Of a DNA stretch of 11,847 nucleotides, positions 1 through 7,357 are shown piece after piece (position 1 is the stretch's first letter; the number at the start of each line of letters is the position of its first letter). The translations under genes and the position numbers were made by a program. The DNA comes from an uncultured Clostridia bacterium (GTDB lineage Bacteria; Bacillota; Clostridia; Oscillospirales; Acutalibacteraceae): positions 1 through 11,847 of the forward strand of contig CALDPI010000120.1 of NCBI GenBank assembly GCA_937912045.1, in the 5' to 3' direction. The notes beneath the pieces are model-generated. The model worked only from the letters and a program-made list of their open reading frames with translations, ran no database searches and was not told the DNA's origin.

Positions 1-3000
1 CGAGAGCCGAGGAGGTGGCACTCTCCAATGCCGTGAACCTCTTCTTGGAGCGTATTCGCACCGACAAGAGCATCAAGCACAGGACCCTCATCGGTTAAAA
101 GGTTAAGCATCCATATTGCACGACCAAGATTGCTATGCTGAGTTTTATTCTCGATATCATACGCTCTTGCCGCAGCAACAAGTTCCTGAACGCTCAAAGC
201 ATCAACGTTATCAGGCAACGTTTGTGATGCAGCGGTTAAAACATCTGTCACTGCTTTGCGACGGTTTTCAATAAGTGCTTTACACTCGTCAAGAGCAGCA
301 TTGAATTCTGTCGCATCAAATCCGGTCATATCACAGTTATCAGCAACAGCTACAAACTCAATAAAAGAAAGTTTATCTGCGTTTTCGGGATACTCAGGCT
401 TAACAACGTATGAGCCGAATACCGAACCGAACGAAACGTTTGTTACGTTCTGTTCAGGCTCAATGGCAAACTTAAAGCCACTTCCTATAGCATTGCTCGT
501 CGGCGTCATAGAGAGCTTTGTCCAACCTACACCATTTGTTTCACCGTAATTAGTGCAGTTACCGCCGTTGTTGATTTGTGTTGTAATTCTGACAGGAACT
601 GTATTATTGCCGTTATATGCATTGGCATAGAAATATACCATATCATATTTTAACAACTGAGTTTCCTTTTTAACCGTTGTAAAATTAATAACATAATTCC
701 AACCAAGTGACTCAGAACTGTTGGGAGCGCTTACCGCAAGCTTATTCACATAAAATGAACCAAGCAAAGTTTTATCTGCCAAATCAGTAATCGTTGTGGC
801 ATCACTTATTTCGGTTCTGTTATATGTTGCGCCATCGCTTCCAACGTAGGTTTCGCTCGGAACAGCAATTTCTTCATAATATCTGATACCAATATTTTTC
901 CAAGCGGTATCAAGCTTTTGGCGAAGTTCTGCTGAATTATCGGCAAAAGTCTCTGCATTGTTTAATGCGGCAATAAATCTATTTGACGAGGCAAAGCCTT
1001 GATAGTCAATAGCTTTTGCGGCAGCAACGAGAGCGGAAATTGACATTTTGTCATAACCATTCGGAAGTGGTGCGCCTTTCATAATCTTCTCACCAATTAC
1101 CGAGCCAAAAGACATATGAGTAATGGTTTCGCCGCCGTTAACAAGGAATTTAATACCATTACCGATTGCATCTTTTGTGGGAGCAAGCGAAATTTTTGTC
1201 CAATTTGTAGAAGTAGTCCAAGGATATCCCAGTGCATTATTTCCGTCGTCAATCTGATACGTCATACCAACGGAACAGGTGCTGGCACCGTTGTAGCTGA
1301 TGGCGTAAAAATAAATGTCACTATACTCTGTGAGTTTTACATTCTTATCAACAGTTTTAAACTTGATTATAAAATTCCAACCGAGTGACGCGGCGGTGCT
1401 ACCTTTTGCAAATTTAAGCTTATTGACAAAATATGTACCCAAAAGCGATTTGTCAAGAGTAAAATCAGGCACTACCGTATCGGCTTTGATTTCGGTGCGA
1501 TTAACAGAAGCCGCATCAGCGTCTGTGAGTTGCTCGTTTGGTACGGCAATAACCTCTTTGCCAACTTTTTCTTCAGAATTGATTGCTTTCCAAGCGGCAA
1601 CCAACTCACTAAAGGCATATTCTTCCGGGTCTAAGGCCGCAATAGCATCTGCTAAAACTGCATTAAAATTAGCAGTTGAAGGGAACCCTGAAGTGTCAAC
1701 ATCCTTAGCTGCCGAAACAAGCTCAAGAAGAGACATATCCTCATAGTCTGTCGGCAATGCAGGACCTGAGACGTTTCTCTCGCCGATTACTGAGCCGAAG
1801 GACATATGAGTAAGTGTCTGGGAGGAATTAATCCAGAACTTAAAGCCTGCACCGATTTTATCGGCAGAAGCACTCATCGAAATTTTAGCCCAACCGCTTG
1901 CTTGAGTCCACGGATAACCCGTCTTATTTGTGCCGTGGTCTATCTGATATGTGAGACCAACATTTTTAATTGCAGTGCCGTTATAGGTGACTGCATAGAA
2001 ATATATGGAAGTATAATCCTTGAGTTTAACGTTATTATCAACGGTTGAAAAGGTGATAACATATTTGCTGTCAAGAGAAGCTGTTGAGGTTCCCTTTGTG
2101 ACCTTAATTCTATCAACATAATGCGTACCCAAGACAGAGTTATCGGTTATTCCGTTTATTGCTGTATTGGCGTCTACGGTTATAAAATTATGTGCTGCAC
2201 CATCCGCATCCAAAAGTGTTGTCGAAGGAACAGCCAAAACGTCCTTTACAACCTTTGTTTCGGTTGAAAGGGCCTTCCAAGCAGCGACAAGCTCGTTATA
2301 CTTAACATCCTCTTCACTAAAGAGAGATTTAGCAGCATTAAGGGCGTTTTTGAAATCGTCAGAGGTGCTATAACCCTCGTAATCGATTTCATTAGCCGCG
2401 GTTATAAGTTCAAACAGCGACATATTGACATAATCTGCAGGTAACGCAGGTCCTGCGATAGATTTTTCGCCAATAATAGAACCAAAAGACATGTGTGTCA
2501 GGGTGCTTCCGCTGTTAACCAAGAACTTAAATCCAGCGCCTATTGCATCCTTGGTGGGAGAAATCGTGATTTTTCTCCAAGAAGCACCGTTAGTATAAGG
2601 ATATGATGTTAACGTATTGCCGTTATCAATCTGCAAGGTCATATTAACAGAGCAATGACTTGCACCGTTAAAGCTCGCAGCATAGAAATATATTGTACTA
2701 AAATCTTTTAGTTTAATTGTCGAATCGACAGTTGAAAAACCAACGATATAGTTCCAACCGCGCGAACTTGTGCTATCGCCCTGTGTGAACTTGATTTTAT
2801 CCATATAATACGGACCAAGCACGGAAACATCGGTAAGCCCCGCAACAGTTGTCTGTGCGGTTACCTCAGTTCTCAGTTTAGGATTGCCGTCTGCATCGTT
2901 TGTGCTAGCATTAGGCGTGGCAATAACAACCTTTTCGGTTTTGCTGTCTGCAGCAAGCGCCGTCCAGGCGGATATAAGATTGTTTTTAGCCGTTTGCTCA

Positions 3001-3095
3001 TCGTTTTCCGCACTAACGGAAAGCGGAATGAAGAGCGCAGCCAACACGCAAAAGCAAAGGGCAAGTGCCAGAATGCGTTTGTTTAGTTTTTTCAT
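1..3095 (-). CDS. Large secreted protein with four tandem ~229-residue modules (C-terminus beyond window)
   Basis: I do not recognise this protein as a named family. It is open for 1031 codons from ATG at 3095 to the left edge with no stop, so it is incomplete. The start follows AAGGGG with good spacing, and residues 1-29 form a signal peptide (basic start, LALALCF core, cleavage near SVSA/EN). Residues 44-957 are four copies of one module. Each has a beta-rich part with conserved blocks such as YFYA, YQIDNG, GFKFLVN and HMSFGSVIGE, resembling a carbohydrate-binding jelly roll. A helical stretch of the type MSLxELVxAA...LVAAWKAL follows, reminiscent of FIVAR linkers. No catalytic motif, sortase signal or SLH domain is visible, but the C-terminus is missing. 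It is the last operon gene in view, 45 bases after a sugar permease, which suggests an extracellular glycan-binding or adhesive role (inference). The reading frame is sure; the function is not. Confidence 0.85.
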   Translation of the reverse strand, partial: MKKLNKRILALALCFCVLAALFIPLSVSAENDEQTAKNNLISAWTALAADSKTEKVVIATPNASTNDADGNPKLRTEVTAQTTVAGLTDVSVLGPYYMDKIKFTQGDSTSSRGWNYIVGFSTVDSTIKLKDFSTIYFYAASFNGASHCSVNMTLQIDNGNTLTSYPYTNGASWRKITISPTKDAIGAGFKFLVNSGSTLTHMSFGSIIGEKSIAGPALPADYVNMSLFELITAANEIDYEGYSTSDDFKNALNAAKSLFSEEDVKYNELVAAWKALSTETKVVKDVLAVPSTTLLDADGAAHNFITVDANTAINGITDNSVLGTHYVDRIKVTKGTSTASLDSKYVITFSTVDNNVKLKDYTSIYFYAVTYNGTAIKNVGLTYQIDHGTNKTGYPWTQASGWAKISMSASADKIGAGFKFWINSSQTLTHMSFGSVIGERNVSGPALPTDYEDMSLLELVSAAKDVDTSGFPSTANFNAVLADAIAALDPEEYAFSELVAAWKAINSEEKVGKEVIAVPNEQLTDADAASVNRTEIKADTVVPDFTLDKSLLGTYFVNKLKFAKGSTAASLGWNFIIKFKTVDKNVKLTEYSDIYFYAISYNGASTCSVGMTYQIDDGNNALGYPWTTSTNWTKISLAPTKDAIGNGIKFLVNGGETITHMSFGSVIGEKIMKGAPLPNGYDKMSISALVAAAKAIDYQGFASSNRFIAALNNAETFADNSAELRQKLDTAWKNIGIRYYEEIAVPSETYVGSDGATYNRTEISDATTITDLADKTLLGSFYVNKLAVSAPNSSESLGWNYVINFTTVKKETQLLKYDMVYFYANAYNGNNTVPVRITTQINNGGNCTNYGETNGVGWTKLSMTPTSNAIGSGFKFAIEPEQNVTNVSFGSVFGSYVVKPEYPENADKLSFIEFVAVADNCDMTGFDATEFNAALDECKALIENRRKAVTDVLTAASQTLPDNVDALSVQELVAAARAYDIENKTQHSNLGRAIWMLNLLTDEGPVLDALVGANTLQEEVHGIGECHLLGS
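225..902 (-). repeat. Protein module repeat 4 (residues 732 to about 957), diverged
   Basis: This fourth module is about 226 codons and the most diverged. HMSFGSVIGE becomes NVSFGSVFGS and YQIDNG becomes TQINNG, but SLGWNYVINFTTV, VYFYANAYNG and AIGSGFKFAIE are kept. The end is set by the usual period. The conserved Trp that opens each earlier module is not found there, and the following sequence to the window edge (about 74 residues) does not resemble another beta-rich unit. Confidence 0.7.
903..1592 (-). repeat. Protein module repeat 3 (residues 502-731)
   Basis: This third module is 230 codons. It has SLGWNFIIKFKTVD, IYFYAISYNGAS, YQIDDGNN, DAIGNGIKFLVNGG and HMSFGSVIGE. Its helical tail (MSISALVAAAKAID ... 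LDTAWKNI) is more diverged than those of modules 1 and 2. Confidence 0.8.
1593..2279 (-). repeat. Protein module repeat 2 (residues 273-501)
   Basis: This second module is also exactly 229 codons. It keeps IYFYAVTYNG, YQIDHG, KIGAGFKFWINSS, HMSFGSVIGE and the helical tail MSLLELVSAA to LVAAWKA. It carries SLDSKYVITF where modules 1, 3 and 4 have a GWN sequence, so the Trp there is not universal. Confidence 0.8.
2280..2966 (-). repeat. Protein module repeat 1 (residues 44-272) of the secreted repeat protein
   Basis: This is the first of four tandem in-frame modules, counted from the conserved Trp of AWTALAADSK to the next conserved Trp, 229 codons later. It contains the blocks GWNYIVGFSTVD, IYFYAASFNGA, LQIDNG, DAIGAGFKFLVNSG and HMSFGSIIGE, then a helical tail ending LVAAWKAL. 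The beta-rich part is likely a small sandwich domain and the helical part a spacer (inference from pattern only). Confidence 0.8.
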
Positions 3096-3140
3096 TGCCT
3101 TATTCCCCTTAAAAATTTTATAAAGGTATCGATTGATAAT

Positions 3141-4130
3141 CTATCCAACAATACCGCTACGCTCTGCACTCTGCATAAAGAATTTTTGTGCAATTAAGTA
3201 CATAATAAGCGGCATTAAAATAAACATAAGAGCGGCAGCAAAATAAATTACTGTTTCGGAAACGCCGTTTGGCTCTATTCCGTATTGCTGTAACCCCATA
3301 AATGAAGAAGCGATTATATTCTTCAAGTCGCCGATTTTTACAGCAAGCGGCTGGAACTTTCTGAGTAGTATTGTACCATATACGGTATCGTTCCAATACC
3401 AAACAAGCGAAAGAATTAAGGTTACAAGATATGGTGCACCTGCGTTAGGCATCATAACCCTCAAAAATACCGTTGCCTCATTACAGCCGTCAATTCTTGC
3501 GGCATCCTCAAGTTCTTTTGGAAGACCGCGGAAATTCTGGTAAAAAAGCAGAACAAAAAGTCCTGAACGGATACCCATACCGAAAGCCGACAGTAAATAA
3601 TAAGATATTTCACTTCCGCTTAGATTTACCACCATTTTTTCACCGGTGAAAAGCCCAAAAAGGCTTCCAAAGCCGAAGAAATCAAAATATCTGAACTGGA
3701 AGAAAATCGGTATAAGATAGGTTTGAATAGGCACAACAATAGTTAAAATTGCGAGTGTCATCAGAATGATTTTGCCCTTCATTTTGTATCTGCCGAGGGC
3801 ATAACCCGCCATTGAACAGGTAACCATTGTGAAAATAGTACATATTATGGCGATTCTTCCGGTGAAGAGCGCGGTGCCATAGAAATCGGTCATTTCAGCA
3901 ACGATTTTAAAATTATCTAAAGTGAAATTCTGCGGCAGCCATACAACCTGAGGATTCAACATATCGTCAGGTGTGCGGAACGCACGTGAAATCATTACAA
4001 GAACGGGATACAAAACAACATATGCCATTCCAATAAAGAAAAGAGTTCTAAAAATGACAAACAGAATATGTGGAATATTTCGTTTTAATTTGAATGCCTG
4101 CTGAGGACTTAATAATTGTTTTTTTAACAT
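3141..4130 (-). CDS. Carbohydrate ABC transporter permease, MalG type (second pair)
   Basis: This is an inner-membrane subunit of a sugar importer. At 329 residues it is slightly longer than the usual 270-300 of the family (binding-protein-dependent transport inner membrane component). Hydrophobic segments lie near residues 24-47, 92-112, 121-142, 180-197, 230-245 and 295-318. The cytoplasmic EAA loop, which docks on the ATPase, is seen at about 208-228 as EDAARIDGCNEATVF followed by LRVMMP, close to consensus. The C-terminus AERSGIVG resembles the usual end of MalG-type subunits. ATG at 4130 follows AGGGGG at about 8 bases. It starts 12 bases after the stop of the MalF-type partner, so the two are presumably a heterodimer. 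The substrate cannot be read from the sequence. The extra length is partly an insert around residues 150-180 (FFGFGSLFGLFTGEKM) between membrane segments. Confidence 0.92.
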   Translation of the reverse strand: MLKKQLLSPQQAFKLKRNIPHILFVIFRTLFFIGMAYVVLYPVLVMISRAFRTPDDMLNPQVVWLPQNFTLDNFKIVAEMTDFYGTALFTGRIAIICTIFTMVTCSMAGYALGRYKMKGKIILMTLAILTIVVPIQTYLIPIFFQFRYFDFFGFGSLFGLFTGEKMVVNLSGSEISYYLLSAFGMGIRSGLFVLLFYQNFRGLPKELEDAARIDGCNEATVFLRVMMPNAGAPYLVTLILSLVWYWNDTVYGTILLRKFQPLAVKIGDLKNIIASSFMGLQQYGIEPNGVSETVIYFAAALMFILMPLIMYLIAQKFFMQSAERSGIVG

Positions 4131-4142
4131 ATAAAAGCCCCC

Positions 4143-5033
4143 TTAACTGTTATGGAACAAACGCTTTGAGAAAATCAAAGCAATAAGTCCGATTACCAAC
4201 ATTATTACAACAAAATATATAACCGCAGATGCCGACGCCATTCCGTAATACAGCGAATCAAAGCGTTCAAGTATCTTTTGCATTACGGGGTTAGAAACGT
4301 CAACAAAGGAATCTATAATAGTATAAATCGTTACGAGAAAACTTGTCGGTGAAAGGACGGGAAAGGTGATTTTCCAAAAGCATTCCCACGCGTTTGCACC
4401 CTCGATTGAAGCCGCCTCATAATACGAGGTTGGTATTCCCTGCAATGCACTGATGAAGAGAAGAATTTGAATTCCCGAGGCCCATGATAAATCAAAAATA
4501 CCACTGGTAACACCCGTTATAAGACCAACAATTTGTTCGGGCAGTCCAATTCGTGACATTGCTACCTCAATCGCCCCTGTTTGAAAGATGGACTGAGTGT
4601 CTGACAGGGTGTTCTGAGCAAACACGTCTGTACGAATTATATCAATAACCACACCCGAAGCTATTATAACCGGCAAGAAGAATATGCCGCGCATAAACAT
4701 ACGGCCCTTGAATTTTTGGTTAAGCAGTAATGCGATAAACATACTGAAAACCAAAACAACAGGAACGGTATATAACAAATCGGTGAGTGTTGTTACAATC
4801 GACTGATTAAAGCTTGATTCGCGCAGAAGCATATATTTGTAGTTTTCAAGCCCCGTAAATGTGTATGCCAAGCCTAATTGGTCGGTGGCAATTTTTACGT
4901 CGTTAAACGAATACCATATTGACTGGATAAAAGGCACAATAAAGAAATATACCAGACCGATTATCCAAGGCAGAGCAAAAATCCAGCCAGCACGCGCCTG
5001 ACGACGTTCAACAGATAAAGGTTTTCTTTTCAT
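4143..5033 (-). CDS. Sugar ABC transporter permease, MalF type (second pair)
   Basis: This 296-residue inner-membrane permease has the normal length for COG1175-like sugar permeases. The N-terminus has a short basic cytoplasmic tail, then a first membrane helix with the family pattern GWIFALPWIIGLVYFF and YSFNDVKI. The EAA loop lies at about 205-225 (YEAASIEGANAWECFWKITF, then Pro). A segment around residues 135-180 between membrane helices is probably an external loop. ATG at 5033 follows a strong AGGGGGAAG site. The gene begins 12 bases after the DUF5696 stop and is followed 12 bases later by the MalG-type partner, so translation is probably linked. By eye it is clearly different from the other MalF-type permease at 10308, so the pairs are not a recent duplication. 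The substrate is unknown, presumably an oligosaccharide. Confidence 0.92.
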   Translation of the reverse strand: MKRKPLSVERRQARAGWIFALPWIIGLVYFFIVPFIQSIWYSFNDVKIATDQLGLAYTFTGLENYKYMLLRESSFNQSIVTTLTDLLYTVPVVLVFSMFIALLLNQKFKGRMFMRGIFFLPVIIASGVVIDIIRTDVFAQNTLSDTQSIFQTGAIEVAMSRIGLPEQIVGLITGVTSGIFDLSWASGIQILLFISALQGIPTSYYEAASIEGANAWECFWKITFPVLSPTSFLVTIYTIIDSFVDVSNPVMQKILERFDSLYYGMASASAVIYFVVIMLVIGLIALIFSKRLFHNS

Positions 5034-5045
5034 TTTTGCTTCCCC

Positions 5046-7340
5046 CTATCCTACGATTTTATAGCCAAGCGACGGAATGGTTGTGCCGTCTGCAGCGGTT
5101 TGTTCAGTTTTGGCATAATTTATGTGTATAGTGATGCCGTTACTGTATTTTACAGAAACCAACTCATTATTTTCCGCGTGATAAATCATTGATGCATCGC
5201 CGATTTTATCCCAAACGGACGACAAGGTTTTATAATAAGAAACCAATGTATCTTCACACGATGAGAAGGTCGCACCGTACAGATAATCCAAATCTGTTCT
5301 GAGAAGTTCTTTTCCCTCTTCATAAATCACCGCAAACTTAGGCTGACTTGCAGTTTCAATCATTTGAAGAATGGTAATATCAGATACACCATCAATATTA
5401 AGTGCTTCACTTGAATAAGGGATATAACCTTTCAAAACCATTTGAATAAAAGGTATATCTTTATCAAAAATCAAATATTGACTTGATGTCATCGGCAAAT
5501 CAGTAACCGTATCTGCGTGAATTAAAGAATACGCGTTTGGCGCAGAAAGCATAAGCTTTTGACCCTGCTTTTTAATCGCCTTGTAAATTTTTTGCATTTC
5601 AGCAACGGTTTTTGTCGCTTGATAGCCTTTTGGGCTGAAATCGTTATATACGTAACTTGCAGAGCGGTCAAATAATACACCCGTACTGTCGTATTTATTT
5701 AGGGATTTCAGCATTTGTTTTTTAGCATCGACAAAACGGTTTCCTGCAACAAGATACCAAGGAGACTTGCTTTCATCCGGTATTCCTTCGTTAATTGTAT
5801 ATTCAAAGCGCTTTGTCATGCTAAGCTCAAGCCCCAATACAACATCGGAAAAAGACCAATAGCTGTTTCCGTTCTTTGCGAACGTGACAAAATCAGCGTA
5901 TGGGTATATTTCCACATTGTTTTTCTCTGCATATGAGAGAAGACTCTTATAGCCCTTTTTACCGCCAAGCTTTGAAGCGGGAGCAACCTTGCTGGCAAGC
6001 TTATAGTTATATTCAGAAGAACTGAAATTACGATATCCGGCCTTAACAGAATCAACACCCTGTTTAGAAAGCTTTTTCAAAATGCTTTTTGCCTGCTCAA
6101 AGGTGGTGAGCTTTTGTACGCCGGTATAACGAAGACCCAAAAATGCTCTTTCTTTAAGCGTGGCGCCGTAAAAATCAAGGAAGAGATTAATATTATCTTC
6201 TTCGGTTTTTTCCATACCCAAATTTTTCAGCTGCTCACGAACGGCATCAGCCATACCAACATAGCTTGCTTTATCGCCGTTTAATAATGTGTATGACACG
6301 CTGTATTTATCGAGCTCTGTGGCGTTTATGGCGGTGTATTTTGCATAAACAGACTTACCAACAGAGTCTTTAAGGTCAACTGTATCATAAACCCTGTAAA
6401 CAGCCTCTGTATATATACGGTTATAATTGCTCTGCTTTCCTGCAACGCAGGCATAAAGCGAAGCGTTTTCCGCACCCGAAAGGATGGTAGCAACAAAGGC
6501 ACTGTTACCGTTTTTTATTCCGTATACAGGAAGTAAAAGACTTTTATCCTTGGTTGTGGAAACGTTGGGCGTTATTCCCTTATCTCCGCCGTAAAAAGCC
6601 TTTTCGTAAGGAAAATTATCAACCTTTTTGCTGTTTAATTCAACAAGCGCCCCACAGCCGTCAGGAATAAGCATATATCCCTCGTCTGTTTGACCTGCAG
6701 CGCCAAAGTACGGCAGTAATTCAATTTTATGAACACGTCTTTTAGCGGTGTCCTTAATATCCTTAAAAATAATATCCGCTTTAAAGCCGTTTTCAGTAAT
6801 GGAATATTCGACAGGAACAACAAACTCTTCATTAACAAATGTATAGGTTGCTCTTATAACGTCGCCGTCAACCGAATACTCTGCGCCGTCACGTCCTGTT
6901 GAAGCAACGTAATTGTTAACGCTTGAAAGATTTTTATCCTCAATGTATGTAACAATAATCTGTGAAAGAAGGTTTGTGCGTGTAACACCGCTTGCGAGGG
7001 TATCCTTTTGTGCATCAAACGGATTAGAGGTCCAAAGCTTTGATGACGCTTTATCGGTAACGTACAGATTTCCCGTCGATTTATCGACCTGAAGGCGTAC
7101 AGCATTATTTTCAAGAGCTATGACAGTGTTCTTGGAAATTGCGGCATTAAGCGCTTCTTCGTCGCTGTTGGGAACGATAACAACTTCTTCCTCAACCTCA
7201 GTTTCTTCATCACCCAAAAGGCTGCTGAAGAAATCCTCTAAGTCGTCGGATTCTTCTGCGAAAGCAGAAAAGTTTCCGATTGTAAGCAACACAAGCAAAG
7301 AAAGGAATAAGGCAAAAATGCGTTGTAATTTATTATTCAA
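5046..7340 (-). CDS. Secreted DUF5696-type protein, glycoside-hydrolase-like layout
   Basis: This 764-residue exported protein has a signal peptide at 1-28 (FALFLSLLVLLT core, cleavage near AFA/EE), then an acidic stretch to about 62 that may be a flexible tether. Residues about 72-370 are beta-rich and begin ALENNAVRLQVDKSTGNLYV and KLWTSNP, the style of N-terminal sandwich domains in several alpha-glycosidase families. Residues about 384-650 alternate strand and helix like a TIM barrel, with LFLDFYGA (386-393), VKAGY (432-436), YPYADF (479-484), GVLFDRSA (554-561) and KLMLSAPNAYSL (595-606). Asp389, Asp483 and Asp558 are candidate active-site acids by position only (inference). I recall DUF5696 proteins beside YIP1 proteins and sugar permeases, as here. 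The start is TTG at 7340, chosen for the AAGGAGAGG six bases upstream and the signal peptide. No enzyme activity is established from sequence alone. Confidence 0.8.
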   Translation of the reverse strand: MNNKLQRIFALFLSLLVLLTIGNFSAFAEESDDLEDFFSSLLGDEETEVEEEVVIVPNSDEEALNAAISKNTVIALENNAVRLQVDKSTGNLYVTDKASSKLWTSNPFDAQKDTLASGVTRTNLLSQIIVTYIEDKNLSSVNNYVASTGRDGAEYSVDGDVIRATYTFVNEEFVVPVEYSITENGFKADIIFKDIKDTAKRRVHKIELLPYFGAAGQTDEGYMLIPDGCGALVELNSKKVDNFPYEKAFYGGDKGITPNVSTTKDKSLLLPVYGIKNGNSAFVATILSGAENASLYACVAGKQSNYNRIYTEAVYRVYDTVDLKDSVGKSVYAKYTAINATELDKYSVSYTLLNGDKASYVGMADAVREQLKNLGMEKTEEDNINLFLDFYGATLKERAFLGLRYTGVQKLTTFEQAKSILKKLSKQGVDSVKAGYRNFSSSEYNYKLASKVAPASKLGGKKGYKSLLSYAEKNNVEIYPYADFVTFAKNGNSYWSFSDVVLGLELSMTKRFEYTINEGIPDESKSPWYLVAGNRFVDAKKQMLKSLNKYDSTGVLFDRSASYVYNDFSPKGYQATKTVAEMQKIYKAIKKQGQKLMLSAPNAYSLIHADTVTDLPMTSSQYLIFDKDIPFIQMVLKGYIPYSSEALNIDGVSDITILQMIETASQPKFAVIYEEGKELLRTDLDYLYGATFSSCEDTLVSYYKTLSSVWDKIGDASMIYHAENNELVSVKYSNGITIHINYAKTEQTAADGTTIPSLGYKIVG

Positions 7341-7346
7341 ATTAAG

Positions 7347-7355
7347 CCTCTCCTT
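7347..7355 (-). promoter_or_regulatory. Ribosome-binding site for the TTG start of the DUF5696 gene
   Basis: Read on the minus strand this is AAGGAGAGG, six bases before TTG at 7340. No ATG lies nearby in frame, and the signal peptide begins directly at the TTG, so the site decides the start. It sits just after the TAA stop of the YIP1 gene (7358-7360), which fits translation within one polycistronic message. Confidence 0.75.
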
Positions 7356-7357
7356 TC

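Noticed and set aside
256..2373. Several plus-strand open frames of 68-143 codons
   Set aside because: They are antisense to the four-module secreted protein, recur because the modules repeat, and have no ribosome-binding sites.
225..2966. CRISPR-like or DNA-level repeat array
   Set aside because: The period is about 690 bases, codon-phased, and conserved as protein rather than as short identical DNA units.
3096..3140. Terminator or promoter in the largest operon gap
   Set aside because: The 45 bases are AT-rich with only the ribosome site near 3095; I see no GC-rich hairpin with a T run and no convincing -35/-10 pair.
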